Below are positions 48,021 through 61,200 of a DNA stretch of 64,000 nt, piece by piece. Under the pieces are notes generated by a model that saw only the letters and a list, made by a program, of their open reading frames with translations, was not told the DNA's origin and searched no databases. Origin of the DNA: Epinephelus fuscoguttatus (taxonomy: Eukaryota > Chordata > Actinopteri > Perciformes > Serranidae); the NCBI RefSeq assembly GCF_011397635.1, contig NC_064755.1, positions 17,715,282 to 17,779,281 of the forward strand, read 5' to 3'. Each line of letters opens with the position of its first letter. Position 1 is the first letter of the stretch. Made by a program: the position numbers and the translations under genes.

Positions 48021-51000
48021 GTATAAAATTAACTGGACGATCAGCACTGTTTTCACATCCCTGCGCCCCATAAGGCAAGTGCGCTAGAGACTTCCACCGG
48101 ATGAGCAAACTACTTCCAGTTTTGCACTCCGTTGACTTGAATGGGGATAAAATGATTTCATCATCATGTGGCTCTTCTAGACTTCTAAATGTTATAAGAC
48201 CGAATGGATCAAATCCTATAAGAGTAAAATGAGTCATTTTCTGGGGGTTGTGATGTGCAAAAAAATGTATACACTGATTTTCAGACTTCTTTTTCACTTC
48301 TAAGTCTATGGGAAAAAAAAGGTCGTTTTGGGCCCAATGGCAGCACGTGACGGACTCAGGTGTTGTAATAACACGGTTTGGCTACTACGAAAATTGGCTT
48401 CAAAGTCAATTTGAAGTCAAAGTGAAAGTCTGCCGCAACCTCTGTGGCTTACTCTGCAATTATTTATAAAAGTTTGATAGTCCCTCCCCCTCCGCCATGT
48501 AGCCAAGATGGTGATGATCTTTTGATTCTCAACTTTTTGACCGTTGTGAGTACAGAAGATCGCAAATTAAGACACAGCATTGGACTTCATCCAGTCAAAA
48601 ACTGCGCCTCTATGTTTGACCATCCGTGACTAGGTTCCTTACCTGCCACCAAAGGATTGTGAGATGGTGGGCTCCAACAACCAATGACCCCATGCAAGTA
48701 TGGGAAATGAATAAATGTAACCGGTGGATTCTAGTGTTGTCTGCGTTGTGTTAATATAAAGACGCCCGGACTGTGGATATCTTTGGAGGCGATCTCCGTT
48801 TACTGCTGACAGCAAGAGGTGAAAACAAAACCCTCCGTCAATTACAACCACACAAACTCGAGCCCCTGCACAAATGAAGTGACACAGGAATATGTTAGCA
48901 TAAAATGAATTACAAAAGCAATGCCGCTTACCTCTCCCATGGAGTACCACAGCAAAAGGGGAGAGGTAAGGTGGGAGACAACCCTTTCTAGGTGGGGTAC
49001 CCTGAAAGGTGAACATAGGGGTACAGAAACTGAGGATCAGATGTTCCACATATTGAGTATAGAGGCCTGTCTTGTCAGGTAATAACAACTGAAACAAATT
49101 TTGTGGAATTATAACACTTAATATTACAAATGTACATTTGACTTAGTTACATGTATTACTGCTGTATAATTGACCCTGTTACATAAATGATGATCGTCTT
49201 GTAAATTAACTGGTTTCACTTGAGGAATTTGTTGCGTCTGTGTCCATGCAAGCTTGCACATGTGCATGCTCCTGTGCGAGTGTGTGTGTGTATGTGTGTG
49301 AGAGTGTGCAAGGCTCTTATTATTAACACCCCTCGCTCTTCCGTCTCCTCATGTCAGAAAGTCTATGTCTATATATCCGTGAACATGCTGACGACTACCA
49401 TCTCCACTAATTCCACTTAAACCTAATAAAAGTTATTTTTAGGTTTCGGTGAGCACGTGGTAAGAGAGATTTTCAGGGGAATCACATTCAGCTCAACGTA
49501 AGCTTCTCTTCCTTTCCTTCCTCTCCTGCTGCCCCTTGGCTGAGCTCCACCTTGGGGCCCCAGGCCCTGCTCCTTTAGGACAGTTAGACAGGTGCAGCCG
49601 GCCGCAGACATGCTCCGTCCCCTCCACACCAGCCTCCCAGCTCGTCCTCTCCGTTTACACCCTCGTCTTAATCACTTAGATTCATATGGCACTTTTTTTA
49701 AATCTGGGCGCAGTTCTCGGCCAGATAAAATTCATAAGACATACTAGCGTGGCTCCATGGTTTGTGAGGTGATGAAGTTACAGTGTTAGAGGCTCAGGTG
49801 GGAGGGGGGCTCTGCTTCAGAGGACAGCAGAGGTTAGGGAGCGAGAGTCAGGTAACTTTGTGAGCAAAACCTTACGTGACCCTCATTATTCTATCCTTTT
49901 TATAGCTTGCTATATTCAGACTCGAACATAAATATAATTTTGCTTTAATCTATGTACAGTTTTTGTCATCTGTTTGGTATTGATCCTTTATCCTACACTC
50001 TTTCTGTGAGGTCCACTTAAATGTGAAATCATGCCACAATAACACGATCCCTTCCAGAAATCCTGCAGTCAAAGACATCCACCCTTAAACTAACATTTAG
50101 CAGCAGGACACAGTGGTCCAATTATTTTTTCCTCATTCCCTGTATCAACATGTAACATTCAACCCAATTAGTTTGGGGCATAACTGAGCCTTACATAAGT
50201 TGTCCGGCACAGTGCAGGAAAAACAAATTGTCCTGCCAAAACCTGAATCAAGAATGACACGAATGATCAACATACAGTAGCTGCAATGAGAACAATGTAA
50301 TTCTCCACTGTTAACAGCTACCAGTGATAACCACCGGACAAAATGGGAACATCCCATTTCCTGCGATCGCTTATAAAACAGGAGAGGCAACGTTGGCTCA
50401 CCTCTTTTCTTTGAGGGTGTTGTGGAGCAAGTGGCGCATGAATTAAACCGGTGACAAGCAGAGGCCACAGATCTCTCTCAAAGTCTACTTTTAGAAAGTG
50501 CAAGTCAAGGTTTTAGGTTTCAGTGTCTGCTCTTCGGTGAATGGGTTTTCCAGCTTGCCAATTAGGTGTACAATTTAAAGGCTTGTTGTCCATAAGCCAG
50601 ACAGTGTAAGTCTTAATGCTGTATGGATTTGTCACAGTTTGCCTGCATGTCTTCTGCAGGCAAACTACTGCCTTTTTTCTTCGTTTAAATACTCATAAAA
50701 AAGAATCCTTATTGCACACAAAAAGCAAAAACACACTTCATAATTTTGATGTGACATAAAAAAAACCCCAAAGAAATATAAAGTGCTGGCTTTAACTGTG
50801 ATCATTTCTCTTCAAGTAGCCAGTTTCCCATGAGTAGCTGAGAAGTAAGCAGACCTCGGGAATGTAGTCTTGAAATGTTAGCCTGCTATCGGAAGCTTGA
50901 GGCAGGGTGACATCGGGGTGGGTATACTATTGTGGAGGGGTGTGTGTGTGTGTGTGTGTGACAGAGAGAGAGTGAGGCTAGTGGTAGACAGGAGCGAGAG

Positions 51001-51631
51001 TGACACTGTCACATGTAATCACTTCCTGCCCACGCCCTCCTTAAAAATCTGTCACCTCGTGATGCCCTTAATCATCTTCCGTGTAATTCAGATTAATAAC
51101 TGAATATGCCCCGAGCAGCCCCAGTGCGGAGGGACTTATTAATACCCTCGGAGACGGAACTGACTCTTGGGTGCCGTCCACTTGAGCCCAACCACCTGGC
51201 CAGATGGCACGCCACAGCTTCCCCTTGATTAAGTAAACACTGAGCTAAGGAAGGAAAGATCTCATTTTCACACCAGACCAGTTTCAGGAGGTTTACAAAT
51301 TGTCAGCTGAGAAAAACTGATGAACATGCGCATGACTATAAGCCAACCCTGTGATGCAGATGGGAGTTGTGCATCCAAAATAAATAAGGTCTAAACCATC
51401 ATCATGGTGCAAAGTGCATGTCGTCTGTGCATAAGAGGCCATTTCAGATTTCTCACCAAAAGCCGCGTTGGTTTTCAGGGGAGGAGGTGGTTAGAGCTGG
51501 TTAAAGAACACGGGTCATAATCCCATAATCCTCAAAGCATAATCGTAGTTATGATGATATGTTATATAACTTTTGCACTTCTTAAGCAGAAAAGCCTAAC
51601 CAGGGACAGGGGTCACATATTAGCCTTAGCT

Positions 51632-51777
51632 CAGGGGTAGGCAACCACTGGCTCCAGGGCCACATGTGGCTCTTTAGCCCCTCTCCAGTGGCTCTCTGTG
51701 GCTTTGACACATGAAAATGATTTTTTTTGTTTTTCAACATTTTAATCTACAACTGTAAAAAGATGTAGTCTATGCCC

Positions 51778-51808
<31 letters not shown>

Positions 51809-52030
51809 GTCAACTATAACGTGCGTCATATGTCTACAGCCCGGCACCTTTTCCTCTAAATTTGCCGAACCTTAACAGTAGTGGCTAGTCTTGAGCTTCC
51901 CTTGCTAGGCTAGCAATGGATTCCAAATCTAAAAAAGTAAAAGTGACAGAGGAAAATAGAGAATTTAAAAGTGCATGGACAAATTCTTTTGCTTTCACCA
52001 CAAATGCCACAAACTTAGAGTACCAATAGC
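51632..52030 (+). mobile_element. Truncated hAT transposon, 5' part
   Basis: CAGGGGTAGGCAACC at 51632 is a hAT-type terminus, followed by GGCTCTTTAGCCCCTCTCCA-like wording typical of these elements. About 280 bp in, a start codon opens a frame with the N-terminus of a hAT transposase. No 3' part is visible. Confidence 0.65.
51916..52029 (+). pseudogene. hAT transposase N-terminal fragment
   Basis: A 37-residue frame starting MDSKSKKVKVTEENREF, then KSAWTNSFAF, matching the opening of domesticated and active hAT transposases of the GTF2IRD2/SCAND3-like group as I know them. The frame stops at TAG (52027-52029), where the BED zinc finger should begin, so the gene is a remnant. Shorter than ordinary ORF cut-offs. 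Confidence 0.6.
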
Positions 52031-52899
52031 CCACTGCAGAGCAGCATCCTGTAGTAAAACATATTTTTGAATGCTCATTTAGACCTATAGACTTATCCTC
52101 CTGAAACCCCGTGTCCTCAAATAAGGACATCACATTTTGGGTTTGCTTGACCTTATAATTCATTCTACTTAACTTAGACCTGTTGTCCTTGTTCATGGAC
52201 ACTTTTTGTGCCATTTAGTGGTAGTAAGAAACAAGAAAAAACAAGATGGCATGTATGGCATGGCATATGTTTACTTTTTTTTTATGCTAATCAGGTCCTA
52301 CTAATCCCAAATAGCTCGGAGAAATTAAAAATACACACCAAACAAAAGTTTGGGTCTCAGGAGATTAATGGGCTAAGTTACAATAAGGCTGAAATAATTT
52401 GTTTAACTTATGTTTGGTCCAAAATGGCTCCATTTCTGTCTTAGCTAGAAATTCTGTACGCAACACATCTGTTACCTGTTAAAATATTTTTTTGCATTGT
52501 CCCTGACAAATTGACAAATAAACCAAATAGAAATAAAACATAGGGTATTTATTATTATTATTATATTTTAGAATTAATTATAATAATTATTTTTTATTTT
52601 ATCAGTCTACCCTCTCTTCTGTCTATCAGACAGAAATATGACCGCATACATGTGTGCCCTACAAAACCACCCCAAGTAATAACAACTAGTTTTCATATTT
52701 TTTTCAGCAGCAAAAATAGTTTCCTTTCCTTTTGTTTGTCTCGTTTTGTCTATTCTGTTTCCGTCCACTTTTATGTATGTAGTGTATGCCTCTACCTCAG
52801 GTTTGTTTACTGCCCTTTGCACCAATTAAAGAAGGTGGTAAAATACCCTGACTCATGAAGAAAAAATAACAATAATAAAAATAAAAGAAAACATGCTGG

Positions 52900-53160
52900 T
52901 GGCATGGTTGATAGATTACTTTGAAATTTTATGCAGACGTTCATGGTCTGCAGAGAGAATTCCTAGTGACTTTGTTGATTCTGACTTTTCCTCTGGTGCC
53001 ACCATGAGGACGACACAATTTAGTGAAATGTCTTGACAACTATAGAATTGATTACCACCAGATTTGATACACACATTCATGTCCCCCACAGGATGAACTG
53101 TAAAAACCTTGGTGATCCCCATACATTTCCTCTTGCACCATTATCAACATCTTCTAGTTG
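52900..53160 (-). repeat. Interspersed repeat, related words at 11880-11960
   Basis: Sequence with CAGACGTTCATGGTCTGCAG, CTGGTGCCACCATGAGG and CACACATTCATGTCCCCCAC is a widespread fish repeat type. Short parallel wording occurs near 11880-11960. Non-coding. Confidence 0.4.
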
Positions 53161-53470
53161 CTGACTTTGTCCAACCCACAAACCAAAACCCAAAGTTATT
53201 CTAAAAACCAACAAATCCTGATGTTATAAGCTGAAACCAGAGAAATTTTGGGGCTTCATAGTTTAGCTTGATAAATGAATAACCTATCAAAACAGTTTTC
53301 TGTCAATCAAATCATCTATTAGCTGCATTATAAATTAGGATTTTCCAAAAATCAGATTTTCTTGGTGTTTACATCAGCCATGGCATTAATGGTGGACAAT
53401 GCAGTGCGGAAACGGATTGTTAGCAAGAGATGGCAAACTCAGAGGTGATGTACAGCTGTCTGACATTCAC

Positions 53471-53476
53471 TTTATT
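53471..53476 (-). terminator. Candidate cpt1 polyadenylation signal
   Basis: AATAAA on the minus strand (TTTATT at 53471-53476), 1.77 kb past the cpt1 stop codon. The intervening sequence has no recognised gene, consistent with a 3' UTR of that length. Other weaker signals are possible. Confidence 0.3.
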
Positions 53477-55247
53477 GTTAAATCTCATTTTGGTATATCA
53501 GCTGCTCGGGTTTTTTTGTTGTTGTTTTTTTACACCATCTTTAAATTAAAAGGCAAACATATACAGCTTCATCTTCAAAAACCATGCAGCAGTGTAAACA
53601 TAAAGTCTATTGAAATAAAAGTCATACAACTAGAACATACTAGCAAAATATGCAATAACAAAACTGACATGTCCAAAAAAAAAAGAAAAAAAAGGAAGCA
53701 TTTTGTCTGTTGCACTTTTTTTAAATCAGTAAAGCTTTAACTTAGTGCTCAACATCTGCGCATTCGGCTGGTAAATATGCATGTTTGTTTTGAGAACAGC
53801 GAGGTTAAAACATGGAAGAAAAATAAATAATATGATGAACTGAGAACATATACATAATAATAAAAACAGAAATGCATTCCTATGATAGCGACGGGCCCTC
53901 TACTGTATATCTGCACTTCCTAAGTGTTAGGCTGAGAGAAAAAAAAAAAAAGATTTCCTACTGCACTGCAGAAACGTCACAACCTATTAAGCGATTCTGC
54001 ACCTTATATCGACAGCTGCAATACCACTAATGCTGTAACTGACAACTTGATAAAAGTCAACAATTCATCTTGATCTGACAAAAGGCTACCAAGGTAGTTA
54101 GGAATTGGGTAGTTTGAAGGACCAGTCATGGAGTGCACAGTTAACACGAGAGACAAGAAGAAGTCACTGTCGGCCACGCGGTGTGTCAGTCGGTCTCCCC
54201 AGACACACACCCCGTCCTGCATATCCCTCACTTCACCGCAAACTCAACATTTAACTCCCCATCAGCTCACCAGGGTCACATGGCATCATACTGGATCTCA
54301 GTTTCTTCTACTGTTGCTCAGGTACGCGGCAACGTGGGTGTTAATCTTCCAATGTTGTCGCCAGCACCCTGAACTAGGTCAAGTTAAAAAAAAAACCAAA
54401 AAAACCCCTGAGTATGAAAATGACCAACACACACACACAACAATGATCTGCCTTCATCGCTATGTTGTTTCATGGTAGCAGCTGAGAAGGACAAACACAG
54501 CGGCTGTGCACTTGAGTCAGAAAGGCAATGTTGATCCGTTGATTGAAACGCTCCCTATCTTGTGTTGGGATCCAGGATTGCATTGATACAGGGCTGAATG
54601 TTTGTGATTTGTGTGATTATAGATCAACAGCTTGACTCCTTCTGGCTTCCATAGATGTAAGATTACAGGATACAACTGTTCAAAGCCATCTGAAATTAAT
54701 GAACATCATGCAACATGCCATTTGTTGATGATATTTAGCATCACGTTTTTGCTTTTGGCCAGTTACACACGACTCAGGTGCTGCAGTTGGAAAGACCAGA
54801 AGAAACCTAAAAGACTAAAATAACTGGGACAAAACCATTAAAAAATATTGCACCATCTCTCAACTTAAAATTCATACTGGATGATGCTACTGAACAATCC
54901 TTTAGCTGAAAAGTCTCTTGTAGAAATACAGACTTGATAACAGACTAGTGCTCTGATTTCTCCCTCCCTTTCTGCCCTCTCACTAAGGCACCCGTGCAAA
55001 CAGTCCTGTGGATAAAGACTTTGTTCTGTGCACTACCTGTACCCAAAAACACCGGAATCTCACCTTGCCCATACATACAGTGCACATAAACGCCTCACAA
55101 ACATATTGACACATAATCATCCTTATATCTGTAACATCAATTAACTTAAAAATAACCCAAAAATCCAATATTTGATTCTGTACAAGCTTCAGGAAGAATA
55201 CATCTGTTGCTAAAACCATATGCTTATTCCACTCATAGAGAGGGCGA

Positions 55248-58200
55248 TCACTTGGTTTTCTTGTCAAGCTGGAAGAGATCCAGTATGTCAAGCATAGCCT
55301 GTCTGATGTTGGCGCCAAAACGGTGGGAGTCCTGAAATAGAGCAAAAAAGAGGACATATGTAATCATGGGTAATCAAATTATAGACAGAGACAAATCTAA
55401 ATTGTCTGTAAAAATGTAAAACTAGTGAACTTACAGTTTCTGAGCTCGAGTGTTTGCTGGAGATGTGGAAGTTGATGAGGTTCTCACCAACAATGATGTA
55501 GGAGACACCATAACCATCATCAGCCACCTTTAGGACACAAGAGGAAAGAAAAAGAGATATGAGTTTAATCTCAAGAACAGTCTCAACATCTGACATGTAC
55601 ATACAGATCCTCAGTAAACGTGCATAAAAACAGGAGGACGGAAACATACTTCGTGTGACATGCAACCCCTTGGTAAAGATCAAAACAAATATTGAGCAAT
55701 ACATGAAGGAAATAGATTGCATGATTTAGGCCCAGTCTCATCGCACCCGTTGCTCTTACAGCTTATCCCTTATCCCTCCATTTTGCATATTCACGTCGAG
55801 GGGTAGGGTGTACCTATTCTTGATGGGATAAAAGGGTGGGGCGAAGCATAAAGGCTACTTGTTTTCAGAGGCACAATTCAAAAAGTGTGTTAGGCGGAAT
55901 CATTGGTAAAATGTCAGCACAAGCAACAAGAAAAGCCCACAAATGGATTTTCTTTGTTAGAAAACATTTTAAAATTATAATAACCATCATATTATTCTAG
56001 TTTAATTTTTCACTGAATTATTTTCCTTTCTTTATAACAAGCATGACAAAAAAAATTGCTAGTATGCTGATATCTCAGTAGCTAACTAGCTAGCTACACA
56101 CTGTTATTGCTGATTTGTGCATGAGAGTCCCACATTTTGACATATTTCCATGTTGCATTCCCCCTCTTTCAAACGGCTGAAATTTAACTTAAGTCCAGGA
56201 ACAAAGTCGCTGCGCTTGTTACAGCTCTTCTAGTATCAGTTCAGGATGGCAGAGTAGGAGCACAGATTGCTAATGTTAGCCTGCAGAGCACCACTGATGG
56301 CCTGTTGATGAAGCAGGGTTCTTTGTTATTTTATGTCTTGTTTGATTGATTGGCAGCGTGAAACTTAAGTTGTTGCGAACGAATCGTGAGCACCCTGACA
56401 AGCGCAAAAGGATGCCTGTTGCACATGCAAGAGAAATCATTACTGCAGAGGATGGCATGTTCACAGCGCCTGGCAGAACTCAAAGATTGTCCCATTTCCT
56501 GTTTTTCAATTACAGAAAAACTGCACAACCTTCTTTTTAAATTTGTGTGAAAACTGATGGATAACTTACTGGACCAAATCCGCCGCCGGAGGACACATAC
56601 TCGGGGTGTTTGACCAGATCAAACAGCTCAAGCTGCTGCAGTGGCGTCTGACTGGTGGACAGCCTCCACGGCTCAGACAGGACCTAAACATAGCGGTAAC
56701 ATACATTTAACTCCGGTCAGACAAAACTCATGCTGTCTCCTCAGCCAAAGTAACATGTTTTTCTAGCCTGATGTAGAAGCTTTTTTTCTTTAATGATACT
56801 TAATACACAGTGGAAAGTTATTGAGAGAAGGGCAGATGTAGCACATGTTATATAACAAAAGTAGCTGGATTTAAATATACCATGTCACATGTAAGTGGAA
56901 GGTGGACAAACAGGACGTACACCTGTAAATTTTATGAGCCAGATTAATCAGTAGTGAAGCTTAATCTAGAATAGTTATTCCTTGTTTTAAAAGGCTGGTT
57001 TCCCTTTAAAAATCGCACTAGAAGTTATTTCTTTATGGGGTCCTGGACAACATTCATTTCAACCACTTACCACTCTTTCGGAAGTTATACCAACAAAATT
57101 TCTTTAGTAAATTCAAGTTGTCCTAATCTCAGAACAACTTGCAACAAGACATCGTACCTCCTTGAGGAAGGGTGAGTCCTCTCCCAGGTATTTAGAGACC
57201 ACATAGAGACAGAAAAGGTGGCGATCAATGCCCTGTCCTGTCATTGCCAGGCGGTACATGTTCTGGTGCTTCTCTGCCGCCTGTTTGAGCAACATGAGAC
57301 GCTCTTCTCTCTGAGATGGACGAGAGATAAAAACGAAACATGACAAACTGTTTAAGAGCATGATCTGCATACTGGATTAACAATCGGAGAGTAAGAGTAG
57401 CACTGTAAACAGAGGTGTGGTGTGCTGTTGCTGCATAGACTTACTGTCTCATCTCTGATCATGGCACGGACAAAGGCACAAGTCTCCATGGTGCAGGAGC
57501 GCACAGTTTCTGTTCGGCCCTCACGGAACAAACGCGTCATGGAGGCTTCGTAGGTCAGGCAGAACTTCCCTTTGTCCTGTTGAGAGACGGTATGGGTCAG
57601 CATTGAAAAGACAAACTGCAGAAGGCTGTTTTAATGAAATAAAAGTAGATTTTTGACATGTTGGTAACTACCAAAAAAAAAAAAAAAAAAAAAAACTTTA
57701 CAAAGATGTTTAATAACCGCTTATATATGATCATGTCCTGTAATTTATATTATCAAATACACTGCAAAACTAACGGGAGAAAACAGCTTCAAACTGTAGT
57801 TAAACAAAGTTTACTATTTGAAATGTTGACTTGAAAGTGGAGACTGCCCTCTGCTGGATATTCAGAGGAATTTCACTGGATTGTTTCAGTTTTTATAATT
57901 AAAATCACAACATGGACAGGCCACTAAATGACAAATAAATGCCTATAAGTGTTTTTAAGTCATGACTTTTGTTTTGAAACCAGTGAGATGTATGCACTTA
58001 CCCTGTAATGGGCCAGCTGTAGGGCGATCTGGATGAAGGCATCAGGACTGGTGCGGCATTTCTTGATCAGGCCTTTGCCAAAGTCATTGAAGGGGAAAAT
58101 ATGAGAGTCCACATCATCGGCCAGAGGCTTGGCTACTGAAAGAGAGCTCTCGATGGCCTCCTGGCACTAAAAGAAGTCACAGAGTCGTGTGTTAGATTGA

Positions 58201-61200
58201 GCAGATGCAGCATGATGTTACTGATGACGTATTTATAAAACAAAGAAATTAAGAGAGCTCTGATTGATAAATTGTCTATCAGTGGTATTAGTATCTATTA
58301 AGCTAGCATCAGTTACTGCACTGTCACATTTTGAATTTCAAATAAACAATACCCAATGGCCCTTCTCTGAATGGAAGTAATAAAATACCAACACTGGTGC
58401 ACATAGTTCAAGCTACCAGCAGAGGGAAACCAAGACCTATGAGTATCAAATCTCAGCTATCAGCCCACAGGTCAAACAGCTTCAAGAACACCATCATCCT
58501 AGTGTGTCAGAATTTAAGGGTTGCATCCCTTTCCAAAACCAGTAGTTCAAAATTCACACCCACTTCACACAGTCAGTGACCAGCTGTGCAGGGTTTTAAC
58601 TTCTGTTTTCATTATTTACACAACCATCTCTCATTTTCGATGTGCACTGAATACAACACTATGAATGTCTTTGAGGAGAGACTGTCTTATAGTGTGTGCA
58701 GTCATCCTTGTATTTTCACAATTATTAGGTTCCCTCCTCTTTATGATAGCCAGCTTTCCTCCCGACCTTCAAGTGTGGCCTTTCCCCTTCCAACGTGGTT
58801 CTTTTTGAGTAATAGTAGTTCTTTATGAGCATAACCTGACCCTTACCTCAGTTGAGAGGTCCCACGACAGCCTCTGAGGTCCTGGCAGGTTGGGGTGGGG
58901 CTCCCCACGACAGTGACCCTCCTCAGTGTATCCCAACTTTACAGGGTCCATAGAAAGAACATGCTGCAACGCAGAGTCAAGTTTTAACATGACTAATTCA
59001 GTTAAACTGATGAAACTGCTTTTACATTTCTGTGTGGTGAAATTTAATGGACAACCATCACAGCAATCAGAACATGACAACATTATTCTCATTCCACTGT
59101 ATTAGTTCAGATTGTTGAGCAAGTTAAATACATTTCTTATTTTACTTTAAAGAAAAATCTTCTGAGGTACTCATTTCTTAATTCAAGCTTTGTCACGAAA
59201 TTAGAAGTTGGTTTAATGCAAACATGAGAAACGTACCTCCCAGAGATGGCCAATGATTGGAGCATCAGCCCAGGAATGCTCTGCGTTCAGTCCCATGGTG
59301 CCATTCTTGAACACGATCAGGTTAAAGGATTTATCAAACCACCTAATGGTAAGAAATAATAAACAGTTTATTTATAAATGAACTTGTGCTGCAAATTTTT
59401 TAATTACCTGAAATAAAATATACCAAGTTCATTTGTCCCACCTGTCGTAGCACTTTCCGTGGAGCAGGGACTTCGCATAACTGTCCAGAGACTTGACTGG
59501 GTTGGCTGCATCATAGCGCTGCTCGGTGTCATCGAGGGTTACAAAGAAGGCTGCCTTCTCAATCGCGTCCAGAGATTGCTTGTTCCTACCACGGCTGAAG
59601 AAGGCTTCACGAGCTTTGGCCCATGGAGTCCTGCAGAGGATCAAATAACAGCCTTTTTTTAGGGCAGGTCTGAGGCAGTCAAGTCAAGCCCACTTGAGAC
59701 AAGTGCCTGCAAGTTTCTCCTCAATGAAACAATGATGACATGTGGAAGGGTGGTACAGAACCTTCTGCATTTTTGTGGTTGCTGACACAACCTTTCCTAC
59801 CTTCAAATTCTACCTCTAAAAGTCAGTATTAGCTTCCGACCATTACACTGTCTGGGCCCATACGACGGGCAGATTTAAATGGCATTTAAATGTCCATCTA
59901 CGTCTTTCCTTACTTCCTGTCTTGATACTACAATACACAGTGTAAAGTGTTTGGCCTCATCAGCAGCTGACTCTGTAATGCTACCCACCTCTCCCCTGCG
60001 GTTAGTGCAGCTAGTTTCTCCTCTCCTGGCAATGGCTCCGACTTGTCGGCCAAGATCCTTTCCATCTGCTGCTCTATCTCCCGTGGCAACAGCAGCCGTC
60101 CATCATAAAACATCCACACCTTGTAGAAACGGCCCTTATGGTACACAGCTATGTGTTTGCTCTCGTTCATGTGCTGAATGGTGTCTGGGGCAGAGGGACC
60201 AACGGTAAGGAGAGAGAGGAAGAGGAAAACGGAGAAAGAAAGACAACTGGAGTGTCGGGGTGGTGTCGGTGATGTCTGGGTAGATTTATGTGTTTGTGAG
60301 TGTATCTTGGTGCATATTGAAATGAAAATTGTATGTAATTAAAATCTCAAAAAGAAGGCAGCACATTGAACAGAGTGAGGATGTCGCAACATTTCATTTT
60401 TGGGAACAACAGAAGTGTTAGTACCCAGTTCTGCGTCCCAGTGAAATGATGTGACATCCACTGATTTCTGTCAAGCGCAAAATACAATTAAAAGGGCTGG
60501 TTCTTTTGTTGTGAACATCCTTCTTTTTTAAGTTTCAGGGACAAAAAAGCCCAACTGAATTCATGATGGATGGGACTACTACCCAGTTCAATAACTAAAG
60601 CAGCTTGAAATGGCAAGTGTGGTAAGTGAGATGAAAAGGGAAAGTAATTTGGGAACAGAATGGTGGTTTGGAATACAATGGATTGCGGCAATGTTTGTTT
60701 GAACAGCACTGTGCACAACCGAGAGAAATCAATTCAAAAACATCACTACCTTCTTTGACGATATTGTTGTGGTGCTGCTCGTGCTGTTCAAACAAGCGTT
60801 ACCCTTGTTACAGGCAAGACAAGGGAGGGGATACTTACACTAGGACCAAACCCAAGAACAACCAACTCACATCCAGGTAACACTAAGCCTAGACCTCCGC
60901 CATATTAATATGAATCTTTCTGTCTCCAAAAACTCCTTATTGACCTATCATAACATATATTTTTTATTCAAATATGTGAATGTATCACTTATTTAGTTGT
61001 TTTTAATTCAAAAGTAGTCATTTTTCAAAATTTTCAACACTGAATCTCAGTATTTTTCTAACATATTTCAGTTCATTTAAGTGGTCTTAAATTGTCTTTG
61101 TCCAAAGGCTTCAGGCTTTGGGCTTTCATACCAGAGTGGTCCTCGCCCTGGTTATAAGACTGATGTTATATCATGCATCAGAGGTCATTACCACACTGAC

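Larger units (their letters stand above)
47476..53400. other. Intergenic region between the GH31 gene and cpt1
   Basis: The region lies between the 3' ends of two convergent genes. It holds a Penelope-like fragment (47815-48020) and a truncated hAT element (51632-52030). Repeat wording near 52090-52210 (GTGTCCTCAAATAAGGACAT) and 52910-53160 is common in fish. Small TG runs lie at 49277-49300 and 50939-50960, and a TTTA run at 51779-51808. 51060-51250 is less AT-rich, with E-boxes (CACCTG, CAGATG), and might be conserved. No gene is supported. Confidence 0.5.

Noticed and set aside
48100..48640. Possible coding stretch downstream of the Penelope-like fragment
   Set aside because: Frames are short and interrupted, and the wording looks like a diverged interspersed repeat.
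54128..54478. 116-codon plus-strand ORF
   Set aside because: Lies in the probable cpt1 3' UTR on the opposite strand; low-complexity Thr/His/Pro content and no family resemblance.
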